This document shows positions 17,799 through 27,141 of a stretch of DNA of 45,182 nucleotides, piece after piece. Both the position numbers and the translations under genes were made by a program. How positions within the stretch are numbered: position 1 is the stretch's first letter; each line of letters opens with the position of its first letter. The notes beneath the pieces were generated by a model. It did no database searches. It was given only the letters and a program-made list of their open reading frames with translations, and was not told where the DNA came from. Origin of the DNA: Planctomycetota bacterium (GTDB lineage Bacteria > Planctomycetota > Planctomycetia > Pirellulales > Pirellulaceae); contig JACTND010000111.1 in the NCBI GenBank assembly GCA_014584305.1, forward strand, positions 1 to 45,182. Direction: 5' to 3'.

Positions 17799-19136
17799 TT
17801 ACACCGACTCGGGCATTTCGGCTAACGTCGCTTCCAATATTGCTATCGGCGATACTTGCTGCACCCGGTCGATCCAATTCGGGGCCACAAACAGCCGAAA
17901 TTGCTTGACGAACTCGTCGAATTGACGCTGGGCCAACGCCGCCACGACAGGAGATACGTCGCGCAATGAATGATACTGTCCCCGACGACTATCCCAGACG
18001 TCAACGGCAAATTGAACTTCCAACCCGACCGGCGGAGAATCGACCAACAAATCAAAGGCACCGAAAGTATTTCCCACTATTGCGCGCAGTCGCGCCGTTA
18101 ACCGTTTTGACAATTCCACCGCCCAGGCGTAGGGTCGCCGAGCCAGGCGAGCGTACAACTGCGGATTGTCGAAACTGCTCAATTGTATCCAGCGTTTGTA
18201 CAACCGGCGTCGCGGACCAAATAGCCCTTCCACCAACGGCTGACACTCGGAATGCTCCGCCGCAGCACGCAGCGCCTGTTCCCATTCGCGATCAACCAGG
18301 GACCATAACCGGGTTGGCGGCGTTTCGGAAAATAATGCGTAAAATGCGCGCTGTAACATCGCCGTGGCGGCACGGACGGTATGATGCCAATAGACTTCGT
18401 TGAACATGACGTACCGCGCGAACACCAACAATTCGGCGGCCGTCCGACCTTTGGATGTAATGGCAACCCGGTCGCCAGCGCCGTTCAAGCACAGCGAACT
18501 AATCAACCGGTTGACGTCAAAATGGCGACCGTAGGGGACACCCGCATGAAGACTGTCGCGATAGAGATAGTCGATCTTGTCGATATCAAGCGGACCTGAC
18601 AGCAAGGACGACGCCAATTGAAAGCCTCGATCATCGCATCGACCTGAGATTACCGCCGCGACATCGTCTGGACCAACGTGCCAATCGTTGGCCAAACATT
18701 CGGCCAACTCCCCAGTTTGCATGGCTGCTGCCGCCAGTGTTTCATGCGAGGGAACCTGGGGCAATGCCAGGTCCTCAATCGGATGGCAATACGGCCAATG
18801 GCCGATGTCGTGCAGCAAGGCTGCAACGATGAATGCTTCGGCCGATTTGAGGGACATGACCTGTTCGAAGCGAGAGTCGGACTTCAGACGCTTCAACACC
18901 AGCACCGCATTGCGATAGACTCCCAGCGAATGCTCAAACCGCGAATGCGTTGCACCGGGATAGACCAATGCCACCAATCCGAGTTGTCGGATCTCCGCCA
19001 ATCGCCGGAAAGGTTGGCTATCGATCAAACGGAGAACTCGCTGGGTAACTGGGACATCCAATTGGTCGGGCAAGCGAATGAGTTGGTCTGGGCCGTCCAA
19101 GGCGCGCAATTCAGGCAATTCGGCGATGGATTTCAT
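17799..19136 (-). CDS. HD-domain phosphohydrolase (dGTPase-like)
   Basis: The 445-residue protein shows the HD metal site: HSRFEHSLG supplies the first histidine, ALLHDIGHWPYCHPIED the HD pair, and PSHET a further ligand. Around this is the layout of the COG1078 family, with QPFRRLAEIRQLG, a GPLDIDKIDYLYRDSLHAGVPYG block and YWHHTVRAATAM. Related proteins hydrolyse dNTPs or nucleotide phosphates, but many members have no tested substrate. The C-terminal 150 residues match nothing I recognise. It precedes class II DAHP synthase by 14 bases and follows a zinc-ribbon gene on the same strand. Confidence 0.85.
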   Translation of the reverse strand: MKSIAELPELRALDGPDQLIRLPDQLDVPVTQRVLRLIDSQPFRRLAEIRQLGLVALVYPGATHSRFEHSLGVYRNAVLVLKRLKSDSRFEQVMSLKSAEAFIVAALLHDIGHWPYCHPIEDLALPQVPSHETLAAAAMQTGELAECLANDWHVGPDDVAAVISGRCDDRGFQLASSLLSGPLDIDKIDYLYRDSLHAGVPYGRHFDVNRLISSLCLNGAGDRVAITSKGRTAAELLVFARYVMFNEVYWHHTVRAATAMLQRAFYALFSETPPTRLWSLVDREWEQALRAAAEHSECQPLVEGLFGPRRRLYKRWIQLSSFDNPQLYARLARRPYAWAVELSKRLTARLRAIVGNTFGAFDLLVDSPPVGLEVQFAVDVWDSRRGQYHSLRDVSPVVAALAQRQFDEFVKQFRLFVAPNWIDRVQQVSPIAILEATLAEMPESV

Positions 19137-19194
19137 AGCAAGTCACTTGCGGGCGAACTGCGATCGCGCATCGGGTCAACATTTCTGGCCGGCG

Positions 19195-19947
19195 CTACAA
19201 TCCAACGCCGACAATCCAACCGACACTCATTGCGCCACAGGAATACGCCAGCGGTTGGCCCGCCTCAAGCATGCCCGGTAAAAACTCCACTCCAGCCACC
19301 CAGCGCAAGACGAGGCAACTCCCGAAGTACAATCCAAAATGCAACGCGCCGGGTATGACATCCAATTCCCAGCACATCATGCCGACAATCGTCCCGACAA
19401 TCATCATCACTACAGCCGCCGTAATCCAACTGGTGAGCGACCAGCCGTCGAAGGTGTAATGGGCCAATGGGAAAATGGCCCAGCTTGCTGCATATCCGAC
19501 CGCGCAGATCGCCGCCCGCAACCAGAACTCGCGCCCGGTAAACTGGCCCAGTTCTTGATCGCGCAAAAATCCGTATCCGGCCACAACCAGGGGAATCGCG
19601 GCCACGACCGCTCCCAGCGCCATCCACCAGATTGAGATGGCCGATTTGTCAGCGGCCATAAAGCGGACCGCCAAGGCTAACGCCAATAAACCGACGATCA
19701 CTGCGATGATGAGGGTTATCAATAGCGGCGTCAACTCGTTCTCCCGCCGCTTGATCGGTTTGAGCACCGGACGGCCTTGGCTATCGCGCGGCCCAGCGTC
19801 CTCCGGTGCATGGATGACGACCTCTTCATTCTTGTCAGGAATTGTGATGATCGTCTTGCACTTAGGACATGGCCCGTCACGCCCCGCGAACTTGTCGCTG
19901 ACGGAAAAACGTGCAAAACAGCCGGGACAGGTGATGTGGATCGCCAT
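19195..19947 (-). CDS. Zinc-ribbon membrane protein of unknown function
   Basis: The 250-residue protein begins with a small zinc ribbon made from Cys7/Cys10 and Cys27/Cys30 (CPGC and CPKC), a design common at the N-terminus of planctomycete membrane proteins. A charged linker (about 40-70) leads to six or more hydrophobic helices from residue 72 to the end, including LLITLIIAVIVGLLALALAV and AAVVMMIVGTIVGMMCW. No transporter or enzyme motif is visible. It lies 3 bases after the ACT-domain gene, so translation may be coupled. Confidence 0.7.
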   Translation of the reverse strand: MAIHITCPGCFARFSVSDKFAGRDGPCPKCKTIITIPDKNEEVVIHAPEDAGPRDSQGRPVLKPIKRRENELTPLLITLIIAVIVGLLALALAVRFMAADKSAISIWWMALGAVVAAIPLVVAGYGFLRDQELGQFTGREFWLRAAICAVGYAASWAIFPLAHYTFDGWSLTSWITAAVVMMIVGTIVGMMCWELDVIPGALHFGLYFGSCLVLRWVAGVEFLPGMLEAGQPLAYSCGAMSVGWIVGVGL

Positions 19948-19950
19948 CGC

Positions 19951-20448
19951 TCAGGATAAGTCCAACAATTGCTGTTCGCTTAACAACTTGAATCCGCGCG
20001 TCGTCAGTGTTTCTTGCGCCTGGTCGATATTGTCCACCATCAACGCCACGGCAATGCGATCCGAGGCCCGAATCATCAGGGGATACGTTTGCACCAAATT
20101 GACTTCCGCTTGCAACAACGCGCTGCATACCTGGAGCAACGGTTGCGGGTCGTCGGGTAACTCCAAGGCAATCAGATCGCTTTCGATCATAGCCAATCCG
20201 GCCCGCTCCAAGACTTCCCGGCCTTGTTCGGGAAGTGTTAAGACAAAGCGAACAATACTGCATTCCGTGGAATCCAGGATATTCAAGGCAACGATGCGGA
20301 CGTCGCTGCCGCGAAAGCGTCGCAAGACTTCCAACAGTTGACCCACACGGTTCTCCAAAAACACCGTGAACTGCCGGATGGTTGGGTAATCCCGGCCGCG
20401 CGCCGTGGGGACGGATACATTCGAACCGGCATCTTCGCCTAGACTCAT
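19951..20448 (-). CDS. Tandem ACT-domain protein
   Basis: From the ATG at 20448 (GAGAGAAG upstream) the product has 165 residues. It has two ACT folds: the first runs from TIRQFTVFLENRVGQLLEVLRRF through VRIVALNILDSTECSIVRFVL, the second from DLIALELPDDPQPLLQVCSALLQAEVNLVQTYPLMI to RIAVALMVDNIDQAQETL. ACT domains bind amino acids and control enzymes or act as stand-alone sensors. It is the first gene of a minus-strand run that includes class II DAHP synthase, so a role in sensing an amino acid for that pathway is conceivable but unproven. A longer frame to 20619 exists without supporting features. Confidence 0.8.
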   Translation of the reverse strand: MSLGEDAGSNVSVPTARGRDYPTIRQFTVFLENRVGQLLEVLRRFRGSDVRIVALNILDSTECSIVRFVLTLPEQGREVLERAGLAMIESDLIALELPDDPQPLLQVCSALLQAEVNLVQTYPLMIRASDRIAVALMVDNIDQAQETLTTRGFKLLSEQQLLDLS

Positions 20449-20658
20449 GGACTTCTCTCTATTGAGCGCACATTCAGTGTCAGGTACATTCCTCGCGATA
20501 GGGACGTGGCCCTGCAATCCGTTGATCGGCCTGACGGCGCATTGGCGCTCGATCCAAATAACGGTTTGTTTTCGCCCCCAGTTTAACCGTTTTTTTCGAC
20601 GTTGGGGATTGGGCGCCACGCAGCTGGGCAGTTTTTAGGCAGCGCGTTCGAGGCACAG

Positions 20659-21102
20659 ATGGTGTTCTCCGGGATTGACGGCGAGTTTCCCCTGAAGGTG
20701 TTCGAGATGAAGCTGCGCGTCCGGTACCAGGAGACGGACGCCCAAGGTCGATTGCATCACGCCAACTATATCAACTATTTCGAAGTCGGCCGCGTGGAAA
20801 TGCTGCGGGCAGCGGGGATCAACTACCGCGATTTGGAAGACAGCGGCGTGATGTTGGTGGTAACCGAGGTCGCGTGTCGTTACCTCCGTCCGGCTCGTTA
20901 CGACGACTTGATCTCAATCACCACCACGTTGGAATGGGCGCGCGGGACACGCATCCGACACCTTTACCATGTTCGCCGCGATGAAGAGTTATTGGCCGAA
21001 GGCCATACCGTGGTGGCGGCCGTCAGTCCCACCGGAAAAATCCTGCGACTGCCACCCTGGCTGCGTTACGAACCACCGACGCCGCTCAGCGATGCATTGT
21101 AA
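20659..21102 (+). CDS. YbgC-like acyl-CoA thioesterase (hotdog fold)
   Basis: The core reads RVRYQETDAQGRLHHANYINYFEVGRVEMLR, the 4HBT motif in which the aspartate of ETDAQG is the catalytic residue of YbgC/4-hydroxybenzoyl-CoA thioesterases. Later strands (VTEVACRYLRPARYDDLISI and LYHVRRDEELLAEGHTVVAAV) fit the single hotdog fold. These enzymes hydrolyse short or aromatic acyl-CoA thioesters in the cytoplasm. I chose the ATG at 20659, with GAGG five bases upstream; a second ATG at 20707, nearer the usual family start, is equally credible and gives 131 residues. It is divergent from the ACT-domain gene and convergent with the thioredoxin-like gene. Confidence 0.85.
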   Translation: MVFSGIDGEFPLKVFEMKLRVRYQETDAQGRLHHANYINYFEVGRVEMLRAAGINYRDLEDSGVMLVVTEVACRYLRPARYDDLISITTTLEWARGTRIRHLYHVRRDEELLAEGHTVVAAVSPTGKILRLPPWLRYEPPTPLSDAL

Positions 21103-21131
21103 TGTGTTCCCGGCGGCGGGCTGTTAACGCT

Positions 21132-21575
21132 TTACTTGTTGACGCCTTCGTTATCCTGCTTCTCGGCGACCAACACGGGGGCTGTCCCGGCGAGAAACTC
21201 CTCGATCTCTGGCGTCGTTTGCGCGCCGATCAGATATCGCCGCGACCACTTGTCCTCATGCTTCTCAAACAAAATAAACTGAGGAATTCCGCGCTCGCCA
21301 ATCAGATTCTGCGCCAATGCCGGCTCCTGATCGTAATCGATCGTGGCGAAATGGAAGCGGCTGAACGCTCCCTTCAATTTCAGTTCCGGTAACGCTTTGG
21401 CCTTGAGGATTTGACACGGACCACACCACTGCGCGGTGACCAAGACCAACAACGGCTTGTCGCCTTCTTTTGCCCGATAAAACGCCGTCTTGTAGTCAAG
21501 CGACTCGTCCTTGACTTCTTGGCCCCAAGCCGGCGCCAAAGTCAATGCCATCATCGCCGCCAAAATCCATCTCAT
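21132..21575 (-). CDS. Secreted thioredoxin-like protein
   Basis: The 147-residue protein begins with a signal peptide (MRWILAAMMALTLAPAWGQ, cleavage likely near residue 19) and then a thioredoxin fold with the redox-active WCGPC (Cys51 and Cys54), an LVLVTAQWCGPCQILK strand and the cis-proline region RGIPQFILFEKHE. It is probably exported to the periplasmic space and reduces or isomerises disulfides there, or protects against oxidation. It stands alone; the 337-base gap to the next gene is divergent. Confidence 0.85.
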   Translation of the reverse strand: MRWILAAMMALTLAPAWGQEVKDESLDYKTAFYRAKEGDKPLLVLVTAQWCGPCQILKAKALPELKLKGAFSRFHFATIDYDQEPALAQNLIGERGIPQFILFEKHEDKWSRRYLIGAQTTPEIEEFLAGTAPVLVAEKQDNEGVNK

Positions 21576-21912
21576 TTGCGAAGCTCCTTCGTTCGGCGAT
21601 CCCTGCTGAACTGTTGGCCGCTCGTCATGTTTCGTAGCGGCTCCAAGCGCTCGCGATCCGTGTCAAAAGATGCGAGGGTAACTCTACATATCGGCCAATC
21701 ACCAAAGCCAAACTGTGACCAAAATTCGCGGCTGATGATTATGCGCGCGGAAAGAATTACACCAGCGAGCAAACGCCCAAACTATGCCAAATGACCATCG
21801 CAACACGAGCGACTCTGTTCGATCATCACAGCCCGCATGAGTGGCAAATGCGGTACAATCGATACAGTTTATCGACGTGGATTTTATGGTCGCGATTGAA
21901 AGGAAACATTCT
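21576..21912. other. Divergent intergenic region
   Basis: This gap separates the thioredoxin-like gene (leftward) from the serine hydrolase gene (rightward) and must hold both promoters. On the plus strand a TACAAT at 21854-21859 is a possible -10 box, but no good -35 box lies 16-18 bases before it. No gene, repeat or RNA structure was recognised here. Confidence 0.4.
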
Positions 21913-23208
21913 ATGTCCGGAAGCGTTTGGCTTCGCCTCTTGCTAGTCTTCTGTCTGTCCACCTGGATTGGTCCCGCCTCCTGGAGCCAGTCGCTGCCAG
22001 AAGCAACAGCCCAAGAAGCGGGGCTCTCGGCCGAGACGCTTCAACAGATCGACCTGGTGTTCGATCAAGCTGTCGAGCGCAAGCAAATTGCAGGCGTCGT
22101 GGCCCTGGTCGCCCGCGACGGAAAGATCGGCTATCTCCGCGCCAAAGGTTACCAAGATGTCGAAACTGGCACGCTGATGACCACCGACTCGCTCTTCCGC
22201 ATCGCCTCGATGACCAAATCGGTGACTAGCGTCGCCGTGATGATATTGGTCGATGACGGTCGGCTGAAAGTTACCGATCCGGTATCGGACTACCTTCCTG
22301 AGTTCAAAAGTCCGCAAGTATTGGCGGCCGGCTCCAATGGCCAATCCAATCTTGTCCCCGCCGATCGGGAAATTACTATTCACGACCTGCTGACGCATAC
22401 CGCGGGGTTAACATATCGGTTCATGGCGCAAGAACCCATTGTGAATTTCTATCGCCAAGCCGACATTTGCGACGGGTTGACGCGGCCCAACTTCACATTG
22501 GCAGAGAACATGCGCCATCTGGCGGCCTTACCATTAGTTCATCAGCCGGGTAGCGCTTTCCAATATGGTCTGTCCACCGACGTTCTCGGCAGACTGGTCG
22601 AAGTGGTCTCCGGCCAGGATCTAGAGACCTTTATGCGCAAGCGAATCTTTGAACCGCTGCAAATGAACGATACGCATTTCGATCTGCCTGGCGACAAGAT
22701 CGATCGCCTGGCTTCCGTTTACGAGCCCGGACCGGATAAGCTGATTCGCCGGATCGGCGAGGAGCCGGTGCAGAAGGGAGAGCTGATTTACTGCGTGACC
22801 GCTCCCTACGAGGGACAACGCGGCTATTGTTCCGGTGGCGCGGGGTTGACATCAAGCGCCACTGATTTTGCGCGCTTTCTCCAAATGCTCCTCAACGGCG
22901 GTCAACTGAATCATGTTCGCGTTCTGAAACCAGAGACTGTCCGAGCGATAACGAGCAATCAAATTGGCGACATCAACTTTTTGCTCCCGACAGGGCGTTT
23001 TGGATATGGTTTTGGTATTTCGGGTGGTGGGGACTGGGACCAGGCAACTGCCGCTGGATCATATGGTTGGGGCGGTTTTTATTACACGGGCTTCTGGGTC
23101 GATCCGGAGAAGAAGCTAGTCGGCGTATTCATGACGCAGCTTTGTCCATCGGACCACATGACCCTCTACCAGGATTTTATGCGATTGGCAAACGAGGCTA
23201 CGAAATAG
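21913..23208 (+). CDS. Exported serine hydrolase of the beta-lactamase / DD-peptidase family
   Basis: The product has 431 residues from the ATG at 21913 (AAAGGAAA upstream). It begins with a signal peptide (WLRLLLVFCLSTWIGPASW). Class C-type motifs follow: FRIASMTKSVTSVAVM with the nucleophile Ser99 and Lys102, HDLLTHTAGLTYRF, and the Tyr of FQYGLSTDVLG (Tyr218). The C-terminal GGGDWDQATAAGSYGWGGF region is typical of the esterase/EstB-like branch rather than of true beta-lactamases, which carry KTG. Likely a periplasmic or secreted esterase or peptidase; substrate unknown. The gap after it (23209-23353) shows no gene. Confidence 0.88.
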   Translation: MSGSVWLRLLLVFCLSTWIGPASWSQSLPEATAQEAGLSAETLQQIDLVFDQAVERKQIAGVVALVARDGKIGYLRAKGYQDVETGTLMTTDSLFRIASMTKSVTSVAVMILVDDGRLKVTDPVSDYLPEFKSPQVLAAGSNGQSNLVPADREITIHDLLTHTAGLTYRFMAQEPIVNFYRQADICDGLTRPNFTLAENMRHLAALPLVHQPGSAFQYGLSTDVLGRLVEVVSGQDLETFMRKRIFEPLQMNDTHFDLPGDKIDRLASVYEPGPDKLIRRIGEEPVQKGELIYCVTAPYEGQRGYCSGGAGLTSSATDFARFLQMLLNGGQLNHVRVLKPETVRAITSNQIGDINFLLPTGRFGYGFGISGGGDWDQATAAGSYGWGGFYYTGFWVDPEKKLVGVFMTQLCPSDHMTLYQDFMRLANEATK

Positions 23209-23353
23209 ATGGCTTAGCGTCCCCCCAATCGGCGTCAATGTGGTCTGCTTTAGAGTTCCACTACGACGAAACACTTGATGGCGGCGACAATGAGTGCCAA
23301 CCAATAATCGTGAATGGCTATCCGCTACATTGGATCGCCGACGGTAACCCGCC

Positions 23354-23758
23354 CTAGCCGAATGGTGTTGGTAGATCACTGGCATCATCCACCTGCTGGC
23401 TCAGGCATATGACGTAACCATCCGGATCAGTAATCTCAAACTCGGCCAGACCGTAGGGCATCTGCTCCAACCGCCGGGTCACGATGCCCTGTCTGCTGAA
23501 TGCCGCGTGCAACTCCTGAAATCGCGCGCCAGCGCGGCGCAGATATACGTCCCAATCATATCGCACGAGTTTCGGGCGCACCGGCGGAGTTCCTCGACGA
23601 AGCATCAACTCCGCCGACCCTTGTCGGAGGATGGCAAACTCGTAGGGTGGCCTCACCGGGAATGGGTCGCCCACCAAGGCGAGCGTATCACGATACCACT
23701 CCATCGAGCGCGCGACATCGACCACTCGCAAGACCGGAACTAGAAGTTGAATTGCCAT
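23354..23758 (-). CDS. VOC-family (glyoxalase/bleomycin-resistance-like) protein
   Basis: A single 134-residue chain shows the vicinal-oxygen-chelate pattern: VPVLRVVDVARSMEWYRDTLAL at the start, EFAILRQGSAELMLRRG in the middle, and FEITDPDGYVICLSQQ as the closing repeat with the metal-ligand region. VOC proteins act as glyoxalases, dioxygenases or drug-binding proteins. The substrate cannot be read. It lies 47 bases after the M61-like peptidase gene on the same strand. Confidence 0.8.
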   Translation of the reverse strand: MAIQLLVPVLRVVDVARSMEWYRDTLALVGDPFPVRPPYEFAILRQGSAELMLRRGTPPVRPKLVRYDWDVYLRRAGARFQELHAAFSRQGIVTRRLEQMPYGLAEFEITDPDGYVICLSQQVDDASDLPTPFG

Positions 23759-23805
23759 TGGATTCGATTATTTGTATTGCGAATGTGTGGTGCCGGATCT
23801 TGTGT

Positions 23806-25584
23806 TCAACGAAAGTAGCGGTCGGCACGGTGGGAATCGACGTCGAATCCCATCCTCCGTCTGAATCCTATGTTGATCTCACCCACCTGAGGCGGAAATG
23901 CATTCAGGCCAAAAGTAAATCGCGTCTCGACGTCGGCGCCGATCAACGGCCGATTGCCGCGAACCGGCCAGTATCCCGTAATCCAATCGCCTACGGATAA
24001 GCCGCTGGACGCCGCCGGACCACCCGGATCAATTGCCTCCGCGACACCAAACACGTCGCCATCGATCCGAACGCCGACATAGGACCGTTCGGTCGAAATC
24101 CGCTTAGTGCGAGTGATTCCTGCCCGCGCCAAATCCTCGGCAAACTCGGGAAGCGCGGGCCATTCCACATACGCATCCCAGTAGCTCTCCAAAACCTGTT
24201 CGCGCAACCAACGCCTCAAGTCATCCTTGGTGTAGCCCGTCGCCCCCGACTCGATCAAGTCGGCGATCAACGCCGACAAACCGCGCTTCCCCTGTTTACG
24301 AAGTTCCATGTCCAAACCAAAGGCCAAAATCGCCCCGCCACTGTACGCCAACGTTTCATTGGAACCGTCCCAATCGCGCCAAGATACCCGCGGGTCCGCA
24401 AACCAGACGTTCCCGTAGGCCTCCCTCTGGCGGGCGGCATCGTTGATATCCGACAAACGCTGGGCAAACCACTCGCGATCGATCTCGCCCAGGCTTGCCA
24501 ATTGCCACAGCGCCAGATAATCCGTGAATCCCTCCTGAAACCAAGTTAACGACTCGTCGCTAGCCGCAATAAATCCGCCTAGCCATTCGTGAAATAACTC
24601 ATGGGCAATCAACTGTTTGTAAATCGGGTCCAGTGCCGCTTCGTGCCAGGGTTGCAACAGCAAACCGTGATCGGTTTTCTGACCTCCACCCGTGTCGGTG
24701 ATAAATAGTCTCAGCGGTCGATCGAATTTTCGGGACAGGGCTTCTCCGTAGGCGGGGGCCAGCCGTTTTACCAGATCGAGGACTGATTGCGTCACATCGA
24801 CTCCCGACGAGTATTGATACACTTCATACGTGATCTCATCGACTTTCTCGCGCGCCACAAACTTCGCATCGCCAAAAAACATCGGTGTCTTGCCGATGTC
24901 GTGTGGCAAGGTCACCACGTGTGCCGATTCGGAGTAGCCGTGCCAGCCCGAGGCGACGCTCGTTGTGCCGGGCGCCGAAAGGCGAACTTCTCGCAGCGCC
25001 GGAACGGGTTGGCCATTGACTCGTAAGGTCATCAACGTATTGTTGGTAAACACCACCGCGTAGGACGACTCTGTGCCGTCGGCTCCGCGATCTGACTTGG
25101 TCCAGGGCAACAAGCCATGTCGTTGGCGAATTGGGGAGTCGGCGTCCACTAACGGAATACGGTAGGTCAACAACACTTTCCCGCCCCAATCGCCGGGCGT
25201 TTGCACGCGCCGTACTCGAGGGAACTCCGGATCGCGTTCTACAGGTGGATTACCGCGCAGTTGGCGCAAATAAAACGAATCCACGTCCGTCCATTCTCCC
25301 CAATCCGCCAGCTCAAAGGCCACGTCGCGGCAATTGAAGTCTAGCCTAGCAACCGCGACTTCCATCCGGAGTTCTTGCCGCATCAGATCCCACTCGATTT
25401 GATATGCGAGGCGCGTCTCCGCCGCCACGGCAACTTGCCTTGCCGCTGCGCCGTTCGAACAAAAGGAGATTAACCAGGCGACGACAACGGCACACCACGC
25501 ATTTGATATATGCCGAGCGTTTCTGTCACGAGCGGCACATCCGTCGTTGGCAACAACTACTCCGAGTGGCATTGACTTTAACAT
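23806..25584 (-). CDS. M61-like metallopeptidase with a C-terminal PDZ-like domain
   Basis: From the ATG at 25584 the protein has 592 residues. A hydrophobic N-terminal segment (NAWCAVVVAWLISFCSNGAAA, about 28-48) acts as signal peptide. The catalytic site reads LIAHELFHEWLGG, with the HExxH at 328-332 and the third ligand in WFQEGFTDY (Glu351), giving the HExxH-x18-E spacing of gluzincins. The N-terminal beta region and the C-terminal PDZ-like part (VFGVAEAIDPGGPAASSGLSVGDWI) match the M61 glycyl-aminopeptidase layout. It is probably an exported peptidase. The exact start is uncertain (another ATG at 25572). It precedes the VOC gene on the same strand. Confidence 0.82.
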   Translation of the reverse strand: MLKSMPLGVVVANDGCAARDRNARHISNAWCAVVVAWLISFCSNGAAARQVAVAAETRLAYQIEWDLMRQELRMEVAVARLDFNCRDVAFELADWGEWTDVDSFYLRQLRGNPPVERDPEFPRVRRVQTPGDWGGKVLLTYRIPLVDADSPIRQRHGLLPWTKSDRGADGTESSYAVVFTNNTLMTLRVNGQPVPALREVRLSAPGTTSVASGWHGYSESAHVVTLPHDIGKTPMFFGDAKFVAREKVDEITYEVYQYSSGVDVTQSVLDLVKRLAPAYGEALSRKFDRPLRLFITDTGGGQKTDHGLLLQPWHEAALDPIYKQLIAHELFHEWLGGFIAASDESLTWFQEGFTDYLALWQLASLGEIDREWFAQRLSDINDAARQREAYGNVWFADPRVSWRDWDGSNETLAYSGGAILAFGLDMELRKQGKRGLSALIADLIESGATGYTKDDLRRWLREQVLESYWDAYVEWPALPEFAEDLARAGITRTKRISTERSYVGVRIDGDVFGVAEAIDPGGPAASSGLSVGDWITGYWPVRGNRPLIGADVETRFTFGLNAFPPQVGEINIGFRRRMGFDVDSHRADRYFR

Positions 25585-25746
25585 GTCGAGTATTCTCCAT
25601 GACCGGCAACGGCACGACAAGCACAACGCCACTTGGCAGACATAGGGCAGACCGTATGGTTCCCATCCCCAGCGGCAACGGCTGCATGATATTCGTGGAG
25701 AAATACCGATACCCCAGCATAAACTTCTTTGCTAGGCAGGTTCGAT

Positions 25747-25762
25747 CGCCTCGCCCGAGGCG
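25747..25762. repeat. CGCCTC hairpin repeat, third copy
   Basis: CGCCTC-GCCC-GAGGCG has the same stem as the two copies at 15374 and 15437 with a different loop. It lies in the 283-base gap (25585-25867) upstream of the peptidase gene, which holds nothing else that I recognise. Confidence 0.55.
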
Positions 25763-25867
25763 ATTAGCGGCGACTCAAACTCGAAAATGGCAGGTTCATA
25801 ACGAGGGGGAACCCACTGACAACCAAACAAGCAGACGATCCTGGTTCATGGACCGGCGCGGCCGCTC

Positions 25868-26245
25868 CTAAGGCCGTACGCCCTGATCATATTGCATCGC
25901 GCACGCCACATTCCCTTCGGTGTCTTCGAATTGAATGAGCTTGCCCACACGCTCGATAGCGAACGGCTGCATGGTGAGCTTGCCGCCGGCTTGCGCAATC
26001 GCGTCTGCGATCGCTTGAACGTCCTCGACAGCAATCGTGCATTCGTAGCCACCCACGCCCTTTTCGTGGGCGGGGTGTTGGCGTTTTTGCAACGCCCCGC
26101 CAATTGCACCGGGGCTGGTGTGGATGCGCCAAAAATCTGGTGGGCCCCACGGCTCGAATCGCCAGCCAAATACCGATTCGTAAAAGGCTTTGGCCCGCTG
26201 GCAATCGTCGGCTGAGATGGCAAAATGGGCGATATCGTTTGGCAT
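25868..26245 (-). CDS. VOC-family protein next to an AraC regulator
   Basis: From the ATG at 26245 (AAGGGAAG upstream) the product has 125 residues and begins MPNDIAHFAISADDCQRAK, with FYESVFGWRFEPW, GGYECTIAVEDVQAIADAI and FEDTEGNVACAMQYD, the pattern of the glyoxalase/bleomycin-resistance superfamily in its CFP-30-like single-domain form. The gene faces away from an AraC-family regulator across a 92-base gap, so it is a natural candidate target of that regulator. Substrate unknown; a longer start at 26317 would overlap the shared promoter region. Confidence 0.82.
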   Translation of the reverse strand: MPNDIAHFAISADDCQRAKAFYESVFGWRFEPWGPPDFWRIHTSPGAIGGALQKRQHPAHEKGVGGYECTIAVEDVQAIADAIAQAGGKLTMQPFAIERVGKLIQFEDTEGNVACAMQYDQGVRP

Positions 26246-26337
26246 AATGTCTTCCCTTTCGTTCGGTGGAGTTTCCATGTGCGAAGGTGAATTATAATGC
26301 TCAGACATGTGTCGCACTAACGCTATCTCGTCATTTT
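26246..26337. promoter_or_regulatory. Divergent promoter of the VOC and AraC genes
   Basis: The 92-base gap holds ATTATAAT at 26291-26298, which gives a perfect TATAAT -10 box when read on either strand. No good -35 box is visible for either direction, which is common for activator-dependent promoters such as those served by AraC-family proteins. Confidence 0.5.
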
Positions 26338-27141
26338 ATGTCGAAAACCCGCCATTCCTCCCTGTCCAGCGCGCCCCTGCCAACGATTAGATCGTTGGCC
26401 TTGCGACTTCCAGCGCGACATCGAATCGACAACCATGCACACGGTTGGGCCCAGGTCATTTATGCGGCCCGTGGTGTCATGTCGGTCGAAGCGACCATGA
26501 AACAGTGGATTGTCCCTCCGCATCGCGGTCTTTGGGTCCCGGCCGATGTCGGGCACGCTATCGAGACCGTTGGAGAAGTCTGGATGCGAACTATTTATTT
26601 ACGGCCCGATCTGGTGACGACCTTGCCGCCGGTTATTCGCGTGATGGATATGTCCCCCTTGTTGCGCGAATTGATCTTGGAAACCGTTCGCTTGGGACTG
26701 CTGGACGAGATGAACGAGTTGCATTGCCACCTGGCATCAGTACTGGTCGCACAATTGGCGTCTGCACCGGAGTTTTTGTTTGATCTGCCATTGCCGCGTG
26801 ATCCTCGCGCACGACGAGTGGCCGACCAGGTACGCCGTGACCTCGGCCAGAACGCAAAACTCGGCGTGTTAGCTCAAGGTGCCGGCGCCAGTGCACGCAC
26901 AATCGAACGGTTGTTCCAGATGGAGACGGGGATTTCGTTCGGTCGATGGCGGCAACAAGCGCGCTTGCAACACGCAGTGTGTCGTCTCGCCGAGGGGGGG
27001 GACGTGACCTCCATTGCCTTCGAATGCGGATATGAAAGCGTGAGCGCCTTTGTTGCGATGTTCAAGCAATCCCTGGGGACAACGCCCGGGCGGTATCTGC
27101 GAGCAAGTGGCGTAACCGTTCACGAGGAACTTTTCGTTTAA
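26338..27141 (+). CDS. AraC-family transcriptional regulator
   Basis: From the ATG at 26338 the product has 267 residues. The N-terminal half is a cupin-like sensing domain (HRIDNHAHGWAQVIYAARGVMSVEA and IVPPHRGLWVPADVGHAIE). The C-terminal half carries the two helix-turn-helix motifs: LGVLAQGAGASARTIERLFQMETGISFGRWRQQARL and VTSIAFECGYESVSAFVAMFKQSLGTTPGRYLR. It most likely controls the divergent VOC gene and its own expression. The inducer cannot be predicted. Confidence 0.9.
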   Translation: MSKTRHSSLSSAPLPTIRSLALRLPARHRIDNHAHGWAQVIYAARGVMSVEATMKQWIVPPHRGLWVPADVGHAIETVGEVWMRTIYLRPDLVTTLPPVIRVMDMSPLLRELILETVRLGLLDEMNELHCHLASVLVAQLASAPEFLFDLPLPRDPRARRVADQVRRDLGQNAKLGVLAQGAGASARTIERLFQMETGISFGRWRQQARLQHAVCRLAEGGDVTSIAFECGYESVSAFVAMFKQSLGTTPGRYLRASGVTVHEELFV

